64,000 nt of DNA from assembly GCA_964508715.1 (NCBI GenBank), contig CAZDUX010000002.1, forward strand, positions 62,001 through 126,000. Reading direction: 5' to 3'. The stretch comes from JAKALX01 sp964508715. Lineage in GTDB: Bacteria; Chloroflexota; Dehalococcoidia; Tepidiformales; Tepidiformaceae. Of the stretch, positions 19,301 through 27,107 are shown one piece after another. The notes under the pieces were generated by a model. The model was not told the DNA's origin, did no database searches, and saw nothing but the letters and a program-made list of their open reading frames with translations. How positions within the stretch are numbered: position 1 is the stretch's first letter; each line of letters opens with the position of its first letter. The translations under genes and the position numbers were made by a program.

Positions 19301-21227
19301 GCCCATTACCGTCTCGCCGGGCAGCCACACCGTTTCGGAGGCGTCCGCGGCAGGCTATCTCGCAAGCGCCTGGTGGCTTGGGCAACTCGGGACAGACGGT
19401 AAGACCGTCACCTGCGACATAGCGTCTGCCAAGCAGCCCGATTACTCATACCCAATCGACGCGAGCATCACGGTGCCCAATGGCGGCACGGTGGTGGTCT
19501 GCTTCGAGAACGTCAAGGCACCGGTGATCATCGTCCACAAGACGTGGGTCGGTGGCAGCCACACGGCTGCTGACATCCCGCAAATCACGGTCCAGGACAG
19601 CTCGCAGACTGCCCACCCGACGGTGAAGACAGACGGGGGCAACGACACCGAATGGAACTCACAGACAACGGCAGCGCTCGGCGAGGTGAATGTCAGTGAG
19701 GACCTCGGGACGAACTCGATGTGGGAGGTCACCGCGTCGTCGGGGAGCTGCCACAGCGCTAACACGGAAAACCTCCAGGCCCTCGAAGAGGTTGCCAACC
19801 CCAGCGTCGTGATACTGGGAACCGACCCCGGTGACATTTGCAACGTGTATTTCACGAACACACGCAAGACGGGCACGGTCGTCGTCAAGAAGGTCGTTGA
19901 GCCCGGCTCGACGCTCGCCCCGAACGACCAGAACCCGGCATTCACGGGTCTCTTCGATGGCTCATCCTGGGGGAATCTCCAGAGCGGCCAGTCGAAGACG
20001 TTCACCGGCATCCTCTCCGGCTCCGGTCACACCATCACCGAGCAGTCGGGGACGGTCTTCAGCCCTGGCGACGGCCAGTGGCGGCAGGATGGCTTCTATC
20101 TCGGCAACGCCGACGGCGTCTGCCCAACGGGCCCTTCCGGTGCGACCGCACTCGACCCGAACAACATCACGGTTGCTGCCAATAGCACCACAACCATCTG
20201 CGTCCTCAACTACCGGAACGCTCCGCAGGAAGTCTCCGGGTCGGTGACGGTCATCAAGAAGATCGTCAGCCAGTTCCCGTCGGCTACGGACACGTTCACC
20301 GGCACGGTGAGCACGCCCAACAGCAACGCCAACGGTGGCGGCAACTTCAGCATCAAGGACGGCCAGGGCCAGGTGTTCATCATCTCGATGGACACTGACC
20401 ATCCGTCGACGACCTTCTCGGTGGCCGAGAATGCGGCCAGTGGCTATACGCTGCTCGGCTACAAGGTCCTCAGCGGTGGCGGCCAGGGTTGCCCCGCTCC
20501 CGATGGCAACTACCTGAGCTCGGTCGCGAGCCAGTCGATCAGCACCACGAGCCCGGCGTACACGGTCTGCGTGTACAACCAGCCCGCGGTCACCATCAAC
20601 GTCCACAAGACCGAGCAAAACGGGCTCGTGACGAGCAACGGGGCTGGCTGGTCGGTGACCGTCAGCGGCTGCAGCATCTCGCAGTCGGCGGTGACCGATG
20701 CAAGCGGCAACGCGAGCTTCACCAACCTGCCGCTCTGCAACAGCTACATCGTCAGCGAGAACGTCAACTCCAAGGGTGTTGGCGCCTTCACCCCGGCGGG
20801 CGGGTACCCGGCGTCGGTGGCTGTCAACGCGACGACCGCGGGCCAGGTGTACACGGTTCTCTTCGCGAACGTGAAGTTCAACAACCCGTGTGGCGATGGG
20901 GGTTGCACGCCATCGATTCTCCAGACTCCGACGCCGACGCCCGTGACTCCAACTGCTACGCCCGTCACCCCGACCGTCACGCAGCCGACCAAGACGGCGA
21001 CGCAGCCGGCGGAAGTCACCACCCCAACGCCGACGCAGGTCGACAAGGTCCACGGCGAGAAGACGCCGGGTGCAAACGCGACGCCTCTCGCTCCATCGAC
21101 CGGTAGCGGCCTCTTCGGCAGCGGGAAGTCGGGTTCGAACCTGCTGTTGGCCGTGCTGGGCATCTTCAGCCTGAGCGCTGGCTTCGCGGTCATCGCTGTG
21201 GCCAACAAGAACAAGTCCCGCTCCTAG
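16389..21227 (+). CDS. Giant secreted multi-domain surface protein (SpaA/CNA-B-like repeats) with LPxTG-like anchor
   Basis: 1612 residues. A basic N-terminus and a hydrophobic stretch at about 13-38 ending in TAFAHA form a signal peptide. After a unique N-terminal domain (about 40-150) come roughly eight beta-rich repeats of 80-130 residues. Most begin with a VxKxV strand (IIIKKVV, LVITKV, IIIAKV, VVVKKV, TVIKKI, INVHKT) and contain a VSE or VTE motif; this Lys plus Glu layout recalls SpaA/CNA-B domains that form intramolecular isopeptide bonds. One region near 410-500 is DUF11-like. A Thr/Pro-rich stalk (about 1515-1560) leads to APSTG, a hydrophobic helix and a KNKSRS tail, a sortase-type layout with Ala replacing Leu. 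Probably an adhesin or S-layer-like stalk; no sortase gene is in the window. Confidence 0.85.
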   Translation: MTLALYGKSRKRQGGLLLAALLAIIGAAVGGLMLIGTAFAHANAVSGVATCQSDGTYSIKWTITNDYNATETVNKATLNGGATNLSSSVSPNPLAKYGSAALTTVVPGTSTSAQLDVWARWSDGYPKPGDNAYTPEGRKDSGYVSMNGKCGQKAKIIIKKVVTGTGADTSQNFTANVTNTDHSAGTTTGLTFSQDTPKIYEFNSTNSNDDFDVSEVNLPAGYTLYKVWSSADNKSCPVTSGYGARAWGDPSGANSNTAPSLDDVGNGDTFTVCFWNKYTAPPPTPTVTKAIAQTATDATKAYWDITIDNTATGAIARSGIVIADAGASLDSASPASCTPATGSGNWTCSVTAGGKTVLHVSKLLSTATYPNGVCKPGSINNSVTSATMGQTTLTVTNPASAITLPAKADLSCLSFKKERLSDTSYKITIHNTGPATTVDVTDTFAPDGTTQTLASPAPAGCSLSNGNLTLTCTAYTVAANSDTTITVNTTAYTNSQVCQDQTVTNTAAITRGGSNVSVIPGASASASNTFKTTRTDCNNGNLVITKVKDPTTGVPVADSSMFNGTIDGAGDWKSGGIGFNQSTAPKSVSPGLHTVAETVTQNSWTPVGWALGNVDGCPAEKDAYSGGSNSQVSVATGQTTYACVMNTKQQEVLHRTLRVCKAVDDNSPIGGSFTITVSGQSNFVTGNIAPGGDDCKDYTVDDGSQVTVTETGKPASWVDADGYPMVGTGGTPSTGNSAIVTVGEGTCSANRQAPTQVAEETVVNPQPDCTVILYNKAKTISATFSKYICPAYTDVPRNSAGGQNDIGKPDGPSGLSNSNLGTSQGAGCELAKSQWTFELWTSDRVNGSGGTKLQTVNVTGTATVPLNSDVISHLNSDGQVYVQEVFQPGAGYGFGALKCTGDMVNDDNWEWLKKANATSKDGVTCTAYNVPATGKIIIAKVNVSGAPADTFTATIDGETTAYSFSQNAPTAPITVSPGSHTVSEASAAGYLASAWWLGQLGTDGKTVTCDIASAKQPDYSYPIDASITVPNGGTVVVCFENVKAPVIIVHKTWVGGSHTAADIPQITVQDSSQTAHPTVKTDGGNDTEWNSQTTAALGEVNVSEDLGTNSMWEVTASSGSCHSANTENLQALEEVANPSVVILGTDPGDICNVYFTNTRKTGTVVVKKVVEPGSTLAPNDQNPAFTGLFDGSSWGNLQSGQSKTFTGILSGSGHTITEQSGTVFSPGDGQWRQDGFYLGNADGVCPTGPSGATALDPNNITVAANSTTTICVLNYRNAPQEVSGSVTVIKKIVSQFPSATDTFTGTVSTPNSNANGGGNFSIKDGQGQVFIISMDTDHPSTTFSVAENAASGYTLLGYKVLSGGGQGCPAPDGNYLSSVASQSISTTSPAYTVCVYNQPAVTINVHKTEQNGLVTSNGAGWSVTVSGCSISQSAVTDASGNASFTNLPLCNSYIVSENVNSKGVGAFTPAGGYPASVAVNATTAGQVYTVLFANVKFNNPCGDGGCTPSILQTPTPTPVTPTATPVTPTVTQPTKTATQPAEVTTPTPTQVDKVHGEKTPGANATPLAPSTGSGLFGSGKSGSNLLLAVLGIFSLSAGFAVIAVANKNKSRS

Positions 21228-21250
21228 CCGGGCGGCACGCCAAACATGAA

Positions 21251-21282
21251 GAGGCCCGGGCAAAAAAAGCCCGGGCCTCTTT
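21251..21282 (+). terminator. Strong intrinsic terminator after the surface-protein gene
   Basis: Perfect 11-bp GC-rich stem GAGGCCCGGGC / GCCCGGGCCTC around an A7 loop, followed by TTT, 23 nt after the stop codon. Confidence 0.9.
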
Positions 21283-21322
21283 GCGACCATCTGCAGGCTG
21301 ATTCGCTCGAGCCTGCCCACAG

Positions 21323-21354
21323 AACGAGGCCGCCAGGAACCTGGCGGCTTCGTT
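21323..21354 (-). terminator. Hairpin terminator for the convergent HTH gene
   Basis: 14-bp stem AACGAGGCCGCCAG / CTGGCGGCTTCGTT (one G-T pair) with a GAAC loop, 25 nt beyond the minus-strand HTH stop. The trailing bases are only moderately T-rich, so efficiency is uncertain. Confidence 0.55.
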
Positions 21355-21379
21355 GCGGTGCGGTGGCAGGAGGCGGGGG

Positions 21380-21598
21380 TTAGAGGAGGCGGCGGATGGG
21401 CTTTCGGCCCGGGCGCGGGTCGTAGTTAGACTTGAACATCTCGAGCTTGTCGCGCTCGATGAGGTATTTGCCAGCGAACAGCCGCGCCGGGATCTTGTTC
21501 TGCTTGATCAGGCGGCGAAGGCTTTGCGGGTGGATATCGAGGACGCGGGCCGCCTCCACGAGGTCGTAATAGTCGTCGAACGGAGTCGTGATCGCCAT
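21380..21598 (-). CDS. Excisionase-type helix-turn-helix DNA-binding protein
   Basis: 72-residue protein with a winged-helix HTH_17 domain: DLVEAARVLDIHPQSLRRLI at about 12-31, then KIPARLFAGKYLIERDKLEMF. The basic tail PRPGRKPIRRLL may aid DNA binding. Such MerR/excisionase-like proteins act as small regulators or recombination directionality factors. No integrase is adjacent, so a chromosomal regulatory role is likely but unproven. It lies convergent to the giant surface-protein gene. Confidence 0.8.
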   Translation of the reverse strand: MAITTPFDDYYDLVEAARVLDIHPQSLRRLIKQNKIPARLFAGKYLIERDKLEMFKSNYDPRPGRKPIRRLL

Positions 21599-21677
21599 TG
21601 CCCCTCCGGGGCCTCGCGTCCTAAAGGATGAATCGCGTAGGCAATTAGGGACATTAGCAAATGGCCGGGATTATTGT

Positions 21678-22856
21678 CTACACCCCTGAACCGTTGTCCG
21701 GGAAGATTCGGCGCACCACGAAGACCATGCGTTTCCCCGCAAGGGTGGTAAGGAGAAGCGTGACCCGTTCGCCTTCGAGTTTGCCCAGGAGACGCCGCAG
21801 CTCATCCGGCTCGATAGGGAAAGCGCGGCGGCGAATCTCGTCGGGCTTCCATCGCCGTTCCCGTAGCCGTCCCTTGAGCGCGGCCAGGGAGAACGGAAGG
21901 GCATCGAGCACCAGGAAGGTCGCGGCCAGGGGGTCGAACGCCGGCAAGCCGGCGGTCAGGTAGGCGATTTGGGGATCGATGAGGTGCGCCCCAAGGCGAT
22001 ACCCGAGGTGCCGCACAAGCCCCGCGCGAGTGACACATGATTCGGGGTCGAAGATAAAGGCCGCCGGCCGGACCGGCTCAGGGGCGCACTCGGGGTCGCC
22101 TGAGTCAATCGTGGCGCCGGCAGGCAACAGCACAGCGCGCCTGAATCGCGGTGCAATGCCCGCGCCAATCCAGATTGCCGACTCGCGCAGGGTACGGCCG
22201 AGCTGCACCGATTCGAACTCGGCATCGGGCGGCACGTGAGCATGGTCGATACCGGGCGGGGCCTCGAGGACACCGCCGCGCGAGGAGCGAAGGAGGTCGA
22301 GTGCGACATCAAAGGGCGGTGAGAACGCAGCCGGGTCGAATCGGCGTCCAGCAGCACCACGGCGCGCGGGATCGATGACGAGGGCGAACTGGCGAAGGTC
22401 GAGCGGCGGACGCCCGGCGTTTCCCCTGATGATGGCAGCAGCGGGGACGTTGGCTTTCGCGAGGAGCGCATGGACGGGGTCGGATTCGAGGCCCGTAGCT
22501 CGTGCTCCGAGCGCGGCAATGGCGGAAAGGTCGCCCCCAAGGCCGCAGGTAAGGTCGGCAACGGGGTAGCCGAGCGCGGCCAGCCGCGTCGCCCTGCGGC
22601 GGGCGAGGAGCGGGTGGGTCATCATCTCCAGGCCGTCCAGGGTGTAGAGGAACCGGGCATCGGTCCCAAAACGCTCGAAGGCGCGCGCGCGGAGCGTGAG
22701 TTGTTCGGCGAGCGCCGATGCCACATCCGGGGAGAACTGCCTGCGGAGGCTGCTCGAGAGCCGCACGGGATCGAGTGATGCCAGCTCGGGTGGGAGGGAG
22801 TCCAGCGTATCGCGACCGCGCGGAGAGATGAGGTAGCGGGCGCGCGCGAGGTCCAT
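21678..22856 (-). CDS. Class I SAM-dependent methyltransferase with C-terminal THUMP-like domain
   Basis: 392 residues. A SAM-binding core has DLTCGLGGDLSAIAA at about residue 92-106, LESDPVHALLA and VIDPARRGA. The C-terminal segment after about 300 resembles the THUMP-domain-like region found with this family, pointing to an RNA substrate. The role is inferred from the family, which is uncharacterised. The start at ATG 22856 is chosen because the in-frame extension up to 23267 reads antisense through the HAD gene. It is divergent from that gene with 57-60 bp between them. Confidence 0.78.
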   Translation of the reverse strand: MDLARARYLISPRGRDTLDSLPPELASLDPVRLSSSLRRQFSPDVASALAEQLTLRARAFERFGTDARFLYTLDGLEMMTHPLLARRRATRLAALGYPVADLTCGLGGDLSAIAALGARATGLESDPVHALLAKANVPAAAIIRGNAGRPPLDLRQFALVIDPARRGAAGRRFDPAAFSPPFDVALDLLRSSRGGVLEAPPGIDHAHVPPDAEFESVQLGRTLRESAIWIGAGIAPRFRRAVLLPAGATIDSGDPECAPEPVRPAAFIFDPESCVTRAGLVRHLGYRLGAHLIDPQIAYLTAGLPAFDPLAATFLVLDALPFSLAALKGRLRERRWKPDEIRRRAFPIEPDELRRLLGKLEGERVTLLLTTLAGKRMVFVVRRIFPDNGSGV

Positions 22857-22901
22857 GGTGCCAGTCTGCAAGCCGCGGTGTCCCGCGCAAGGCGCGGCGG
22901 C

Positions 22902-22910
22902 TGCTATCCT
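22902..22910 (+). promoter_or_regulatory. Extended -10 box of a leaderless HAD-phosphatase mRNA
   Basis: TGC-TATCCT lies 6 nt before the ATG at 22917, so transcription would begin at or next to the start codon. No Shine-Dalgarno sequence is present. Confidence 0.5.
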
Positions 22911-22916
22911 CGAATG

Positions 22917-23594
22917 ATGGCGAACGTCATCTGCTTCGATTTCGACGACACGATTGTGCTCGACAACACGGCACGACAGCTCTTCGAGCGGTTCGCGGGG
23001 GGTGGGTGGCGAGAGGCGGAGCAGGCCTATCACGAAGGGCGGCTCTCGGTCGAACAGTTCAATGCCGCGGCACTCGACCTCATCGAAGCTCCCGCCGACG
23101 AGATGCAAGCGTATGCCAGAGAGGTCGCGAAGGTTCGGGAGGGCTTCCTCGAGTTGCTGGACTGGGCGCACTGGAACGACTGGCAGGCGATGGTGGTGAG
23201 TAACGGCTTCGACTTGTATGTCGATGAGGTACTCGACGGCCTTGGCCTGGACCGCATCGTGCGGCACACGGGCCGGACGCGCCGGGAGTATCGTTGGCGG
23301 GTGACGTATTACAGCCCGCGGGGAATCGAAGTGCAGGAGCGGTTCAAGGCGTCGTACGCTGCTGCCCTGGCGAACACCGGTGACTTCATCGCATACGTTG
23401 GCGATGGGGCGAGCGATATCGAGGCATCAGGATTCGCCGGGGCGGTGTTCGCACGAAGCACACTGCTCGAGGCGCTCGAGGGAACGCGGGATCGCGTGTT
23501 CAGGTTCGAAAGCTTCGATGATGTGCGGACGATACTCGATCGGGAAAGCGAACAGTGGCTCGCCGAAAGGGCTGGTGCGGAGGCAGTCCGGTGA
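22917..23594 (+). CDS. HAD-family phosphatase (subfamily IB, MtnX/SerB-like)
   Basis: 225-residue hydrolase. Motif I FDFDDTIVLD holds the nucleophilic Asp near residue 8, motif II is VVSNGFD, a Lys lies in the RFKASY region, and motif III is YVGDGASDIEAS. A helical cap between motifs I and II fits subfamily IB (phosphoserine phosphatase or 2-hydroxy-3-keto-5-methylthiopentenyl-1-phosphate phosphatase type). The substrate is unknown. ATG 22917 is preferred over 22914 because a -10 box sits 6 nt upstream. Its TGA overlaps the GTG of the next gene. Confidence 0.85.
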   Translation: MANVICFDFDDTIVLDNTARQLFERFAGGGWREAEQAYHEGRLSVEQFNAAALDLIEAPADEMQAYAREVAKVREGFLELLDWAHWNDWQAMVVSNGFDLYVDEVLDGLGLDRIVRHTGRTRREYRWRVTYYSPRGIEVQERFKASYAAALANTGDFIAYVGDGASDIEASGFAGAVFARSTLLEALEGTRDRVFRFESFDDVRTILDRESEQWLAERAGAEAVR

Positions 23595-23869
23595 CCATTC
23601 GAATCGAGCACGGTCCGGGCCCAAACGGGCCCTGCCTGCCAGGCCTCCACGACTGGGAGGAGCTCGAGCACGAGGGGAGCTGGCCGGAGCGTCCTTTCCG
23701 TTGCTGGCGATGCGGTATTGAGATGGAGATCCTTCCACGGCCCGAAGCAGCCGAAAGCTGGGAGTGGATCGAGGAGTGGTTCGCAACGAGCTGGATTGAG
23801 GCCAAGTACCCGGCGCTGTTCGATCGCCCCGCCGGGGTGCTCCAGGCGTTGGACAGGCCATCGGCATGA
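23591..23869 (+). CDS. Uncharacterised 92-residue protein
   Basis: I do not recognise a family. The protein starts with GTG overlapping the upstream stop (GTGA) and ends overlapping the next ATG (ATGA), so it is translationally coupled on both sides and very likely real. It has one CWRC pair near residue 38-41 and many Trp and Glu residues (WEELEHEGSW, ESWEWIEEWF). It is soluble, with no signal peptide or membrane segment. Confidence 0.6.
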   Translation: MTIRIEHGPGPNGPCLPGLHDWEELEHEGSWPERPFRCWRCGIEMEILPRPEAAESWEWIEEWFATSWIEAKYPALFDRPAGVLQALDRPSA

Positions 23870-24375
23870 CGCTGGTGCTCGTGCTCTACGACAGCCGCGG
23901 CGGACTCATCGAACAGCTGGCCGAAGCAGTCGAACAGGGTGTGATCGAGGGCGGGGCCGAGTGTTCCAGCCGCCGAATCGATGAAGCAATCCCGAAGGAA
24001 CTGGTGGCCGCCGACGGGCTTGTCCTCGGCTCACCGAACTGGAGCGGGTTGACCGGGAAGCTCAAGGAGTGGTTCGACTACTCCGGCGATCTCTGGCAGA
24101 CGGGCGAACTGGCCGGGAAGCCTGCCGGTGCATTCACCGCGGGCTACTCACGCTCCGGAGGTATCGAGGCAACGCTGCTCCAACTCATGCACCTGGTGCT
24201 TGGGCATGGAATGGTGTTCGTTGGCCTGCCCTGGTCAGAGGCGATGCGGGAATCGGGTTCGTACTACGGGGCGACCGCACACGGAGCGGTAACCGGCCTG
24301 GACCGCCAGCAGGCGCGAGCACTGGGCAAACGCGTCGCTCAGGTCGCGGTTTCGCTCTCGCCAGGTGACGCCTGA
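23866..24375 (+). CDS. Flavodoxin/WrbA-like NAD(P)H:quinone oxidoreductase family protein
   Basis: 169-residue flavodoxin-fold protein. The N-terminal strand and phosphate-binding loop LVLYDSRGGLIEQLAEAVEQG is shorter than in classic flavodoxins. DGLVLGSPNWSGLTGKLKEWFD and KPAGAFTAGYSRSGGIEATL match the FMN-contacting loops of the WrbA group. It probably binds FMN and transfers electrons to quinones or an unknown partner. It is the third gene of a coupled set with the HAD phosphatase, and its 3' end overlaps a convergent small gene by 37 bp. Confidence 0.82.
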   Translation: MTLVLVLYDSRGGLIEQLAEAVEQGVIEGGAECSSRRIDEAIPKELVAADGLVLGSPNWSGLTGKLKEWFDYSGDLWQTGELAGKPAGAFTAGYSRSGGIEATLLQLMHLVLGHGMVFVGLPWSEAMRESGSYYGATAHGAVTGLDRQQARALGKRVAQVAVSLSPGDA

Positions 24376-24539
24376 CCTTCGAACCCCTGGCAGCGGACGA
24401 CTGGAAGTGATGGGTATTTTCGAAAGTGCGGGTCGGACTTCGCGAGTGTGCACATCCAGAACGCCGCACCCTTGTCGCTGCGGATAACCGTGGCGTGAAT
24501 ACAGGAGCGGCAGAGGCCGGGATTCGGTGACAGGCTCAC
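24339..24539 (-). CDS. Small Cys-rich uncharacterised protein
   Basis: 66-residue protein with GTG start at 24539 overlapping the TGA of the upstream DUF6081-like gene (GTGA coupling). It carries CRSCIHA near residue 10, then CTLAKSDPHFRKYPSLPV and VRCQGFEG, giving four cysteines plus His in a likely metal-binding arrangement. The pattern C-x2-C-x-H ... C-x4-DPxFxKYPxLPV-x2-C recurs in small proteins of diverse bacteria as I remember them; no function is known to me. It overlaps the 3' end of the convergent flavodoxin gene. Confidence 0.7.
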   Translation of the reverse strand: MSLSPNPGLCRSCIHATVIRSDKGAAFWMCTLAKSDPHFRKYPSLPVVRCQGFEGQASPGESETAT

Positions 24540-25297
24540 CCCTCGACGAACACCCGCATCGGGCTCCAGCGACCGATGGCGCCCTGGCCGTGGCAACTCA
24601 CCGATTTACCTTCGCTGATATCGATCTCCGACATGAGGCCGAGAGCGGCGATGAAACCCGTGATCTTGTCCGGCACATGCTCGTATCGGTCGACGACCCG
24701 GCCATCGGCTTCGAACTCGACTGTGTCGGCCCCCTGGTCGTAGGTGATGCGATAGTCATGAACCTGGCCCGGGGCTGCCGGGAGATCTTTCAGTTCATTG
24801 AAGATGCAAAAGGCGCGCGCTTCGCCCGTCTCGGGGACGGTGGCGCCAGGAAATGGGAGGCGGCCGTAAACGGTGGCAACGGTATCGCCGCTCGTGAAGA
24901 AGTCGAGTGCCCAGCCTGTAGTGAAATCAAGGAGATTCCAGGAGACGTAGCCGTCGTAAAGGTACCCGGGCTGCGTACCCACGGTGCGCGCCGCAACCTG
25001 GATCTCGAACGTGATGCGCCCGGCGGGAGGCACCTCGAAGCGTTGCTTCGAGAAGTACATGTGCTTGGCGTTGTCGAGAATCTGGACACGGTCGTTGCTG
25101 CGTGTATAGGGGATAGCCGAGACCTGGAGCCAGCCGTTGCGAACGACCACGACTGAGCCGGGTTCACGGTAGTGCCAGGTAGAACCATCTGGCAAAGCGA
25201 ATGACCCGACGACCCACTGGGAGTCGGGCTCGAGGATGCGGTTGAACTCGCCGACGGTGAACTCTCTCGAAGGGCGCGGGGCGGACTCAGCGGTCAT
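24536..25297 (-). CDS. DUF6081-like beta-sandwich protein
   Basis: 253 residues without a signal peptide. The sequence is rich in beta strands and aromatic residues (WVVGSFALPDGSTWHYREPG, RITFEIQVAARTVG, YVSWNLLDFTTGWALDFFTSG), resembling a concanavalin-like jelly roll. Similar proteins are annotated DUF6081; the assignment is from memory of the pattern and is tentative. The start at ATG 25297 fits; an upstream in-frame extension to 25624 is low complexity. It is translationally coupled to the downstream Cys-rich protein. Confidence 0.65.
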   Translation of the reverse strand: MTAESAPRPSREFTVGEFNRILEPDSQWVVGSFALPDGSTWHYREPGSVVVVRNGWLQVSAIPYTRSNDRVQILDNAKHMYFSKQRFEVPPAGRITFEIQVAARTVGTQPGYLYDGYVSWNLLDFTTGWALDFFTSGDTVATVYGRLPFPGATVPETGEARAFCIFNELKDLPAAPGQVHDYRITYDQGADTVEFEADGRVVDRYEHVPDKITGFIAALGLMSEIDISEGKSVSCHGQGAIGRWSPMRVFVEG

Positions 25298-25822
25298 AGG
25301 GCGAAGGGTACAGGTAGCGGGAGGCTCGTGCAGGTGGGGTTGGGGGTTCACCGAGGAGGTTGCCTGCCACAATTTCACCAGTAACCACCCGCGTACCTGG
25401 CACCTGCCACCGCAAGCGCCTCGATTCGGTCGGCGGTGGAACGACCGCGGGGCCGCAACGGGAACGGCAGGAGGCGTACCGGCCGGATCCCGAACAGACC
25501 CATGAGTCCAGTCGCCGGACAGCAGATCCGATCGGGCCGGTAAATTGGCTGGCAGCCTCGATGGAGTGCTTTGCATACCAGGATACCGCCGCCGGAAAGC
25601 AGGGATGCACCGGTTCAGCCGCAATCAACACTCCGGCGCAGCGGCTCCTGTACGACGTCCACGGGCCCCCGGAATACCCGTCCACTTTGGCAACCCGTTG
25701 GCAGAGCCCATCGTCCCAGGCTTTCCTCCTGATCTCCTTCGGCAGCCTCCTCGGGGGCTACGCGTGGATATCAGTGAGGTTCGGAGCGCTTCAGGGAGCA
25801 CTCCGATTCTGGCGAACCGGGT
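25298..25822. other. 525-bp gap with no recognised gene
   Basis: Open frames exist on both strands but their translations are Pro/Arg-rich and resemble no protein family, and none has a convincing ribosome site. No T-rich terminator hairpin or clear tandem repeat was seen. It may contain the promoter of the DUF6081-like gene and decayed sequence. Confidence 0.4.
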
Positions 25823-26272
25823 CTAGCCCTCGCTCTTCTGGCGCTCGAGCACACGCGCGAGAGCACGACCCTTGTCCGGGGTCGGGTCCTTCACCAGTCC
25901 GTAGATCTCACGTCCCTCGTGACCTTCGGGCAGATACTCGGTGATGGGCAGACCCTCCTCCGTTACGAAGAGGAGGCAGTGGCAGTACTTGTAGATCTGC
26001 ATCTCATCGCAGGCGCAGATCCACGTCCGGCGCTTGGCTTCCTCTTCGCGCGGAAGGTAGAGACCCTCGGGCCATTCGCCGTTCTCGTCTTTCGACGGGT
26101 AGAAGTTGCAGGGGCAAATTGGCCGCCCATAGTTGTCGATGTTCGAGGCGAGGCCGAGGACGACACCCTCGGTTATGTAGCGGTCAGGGTGGAGGAACGT
26201 CCCGGACTTCTCCGCGTACTTCTCGGCGTAGTTCCACATCTTCTTCATGGATCCTTCGCTGGGCTGTTCCAT
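25823..26272 (-). CDS. Ferredoxin-thioredoxin reductase catalytic chain (FTR beta)
   Basis: 149 residues with ATG 26272 (GAGAGG 8 nt upstream). It holds the six FTR cysteines: CPC at 53-55, CAC at 86-88 and CHC at 97-99, the last two pairs separated by the canonical 8 residues. Known FTRs use these for a [4Fe-4S] cluster and an adjacent redox disulfide that reduces thioredoxin from ferredoxin. The CPC to CAC spacing is 30 residues, longer than the usual 16, and the middle CPC has become CAC while keeping both Cys. No alpha (variable) chain, thioredoxin or ferredoxin gene is nearby. Confidence 0.85.
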   Translation of the reverse strand: MEQPSEGSMKKMWNYAEKYAEKSGTFLHPDRYITEGVVLGLASNIDNYGRPICPCNFYPSKDENGEWPEGLYLPREEEAKRRTWICACDEMQIYKYCHCLLFVTEEGLPITEYLPEGHEGREIYGLVKDPTPDKGRALARVLERQKSEG

Positions 26273-26348
26273 GTCGGTCACCTCTCGTCAGTCACCGCAT
26301 TATCGCCCAATCAGAGAAGGGATGACAGCCGTGTCGTAGACTGGGGTC

Positions 26349-27107
26349 ATGGACAACCCCGCTCTCGACCAGGCGATGCACCTGGCATGGATCCGTGCGA
26401 CCGAGTTCGTTGCGTCTGTCATCGACGAAGCCGCGACTACCTACGTGGGCGAGTGGTTTCTCCACGACGCCGGCGTTGGCGACATCAACTTCGCGATGGC
26501 CGCGGTGGCGGGCGACCCCCTCCAGGCGGCCACCGAACTCCCCCTGGTCGAAGCCTGGTTCGCCGGGCGGGACACACCATTCGGCTATCGGCTAAGGCCA
26601 GGGCATGATCTCGCCGTTGTGGCCTGCCTCCCCTCCGACATTCGGGAGCACGGCCGGCAGCCATACCTGGTCTCGAAGTTGCAGCATGAGCCTGGACCGA
26701 GTGCCATCCCGAGCGCCCTCGAAGTCGTGGAGGCGCGAGACGCTGCGGCCATCCAGGATTTCGACTCTTTCGACACCGGGAGCGGGCCAGCGAGCGACTG
26801 GTCTGTCGCAGCGAGAGTCGTCGCAGTCGAAGAGTGCAGGCTGTGGCTCGGCTACCACGACGGCGAACCGGTCGCCCGGGCAATGTCCGTAGCGACACAG
26901 CCCGTCGCTTCTATCACGAACGTCGTCGTGAAGGAGCGGTTCCGGCGGCGGGGATTCGGACGCGCAATCAGTGTCGCGGCAATGGACGCGTGCACCGGGG
27001 CGGGAAGTGATTATGTTTGCCTCGGCTCATCGGAGGCCGGGCTGCCCCTCTACCTGGGGATGGGGTTCGAGCAGCGCTACGAGCTCGCCACCTACCGGCG
27101 CGATTAG
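26349..27107 (+). CDS. GNAT-family N-acetyltransferase
   Basis: 252 residues. The C-terminal half (about 120-250) has a GNAT domain with ITNVVVKERFRRRGFGRAI, the acetyl-CoA pyrophosphate-binding motif A, and VCLGSSEAGLPLYLGMGFEQ near the end. The N-terminal half is an undefined domain. The substrate is unknown. TAGACT lies 6 nt before the ATG with no ribosome site, so the mRNA may be leaderless. The gene overlaps the convergent DinB-like gene by 4 bp at the 3' end. Confidence 0.82.
   Translation: MDNPALDQAMHLAWIRATEFVASVIDEAATTYVGEWFLHDAGVGDINFAMAAVAGDPLQAATELPLVEAWFAGRDTPFGYRLRPGHDLAVVACLPSDIREHGRQPYLVSKLQHEPGPSAIPSALEVVEARDAAAIQDFDSFDTGSGPASDWSVAARVVAVEECRLWLGYHDGEPVARAMSVATQPVASITNVVVKERFRRRGFGRAISVAAMDACTGAGSDYVCLGSSEAGLPLYLGMGFEQRYELATYRRD

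Noticed and set aside
19962..21320. 452-residue open frame opposite the surface-protein repeats
   Set aside because: Arg-rich, no fold or motif, and entirely inside the sense gene plus its terminator.
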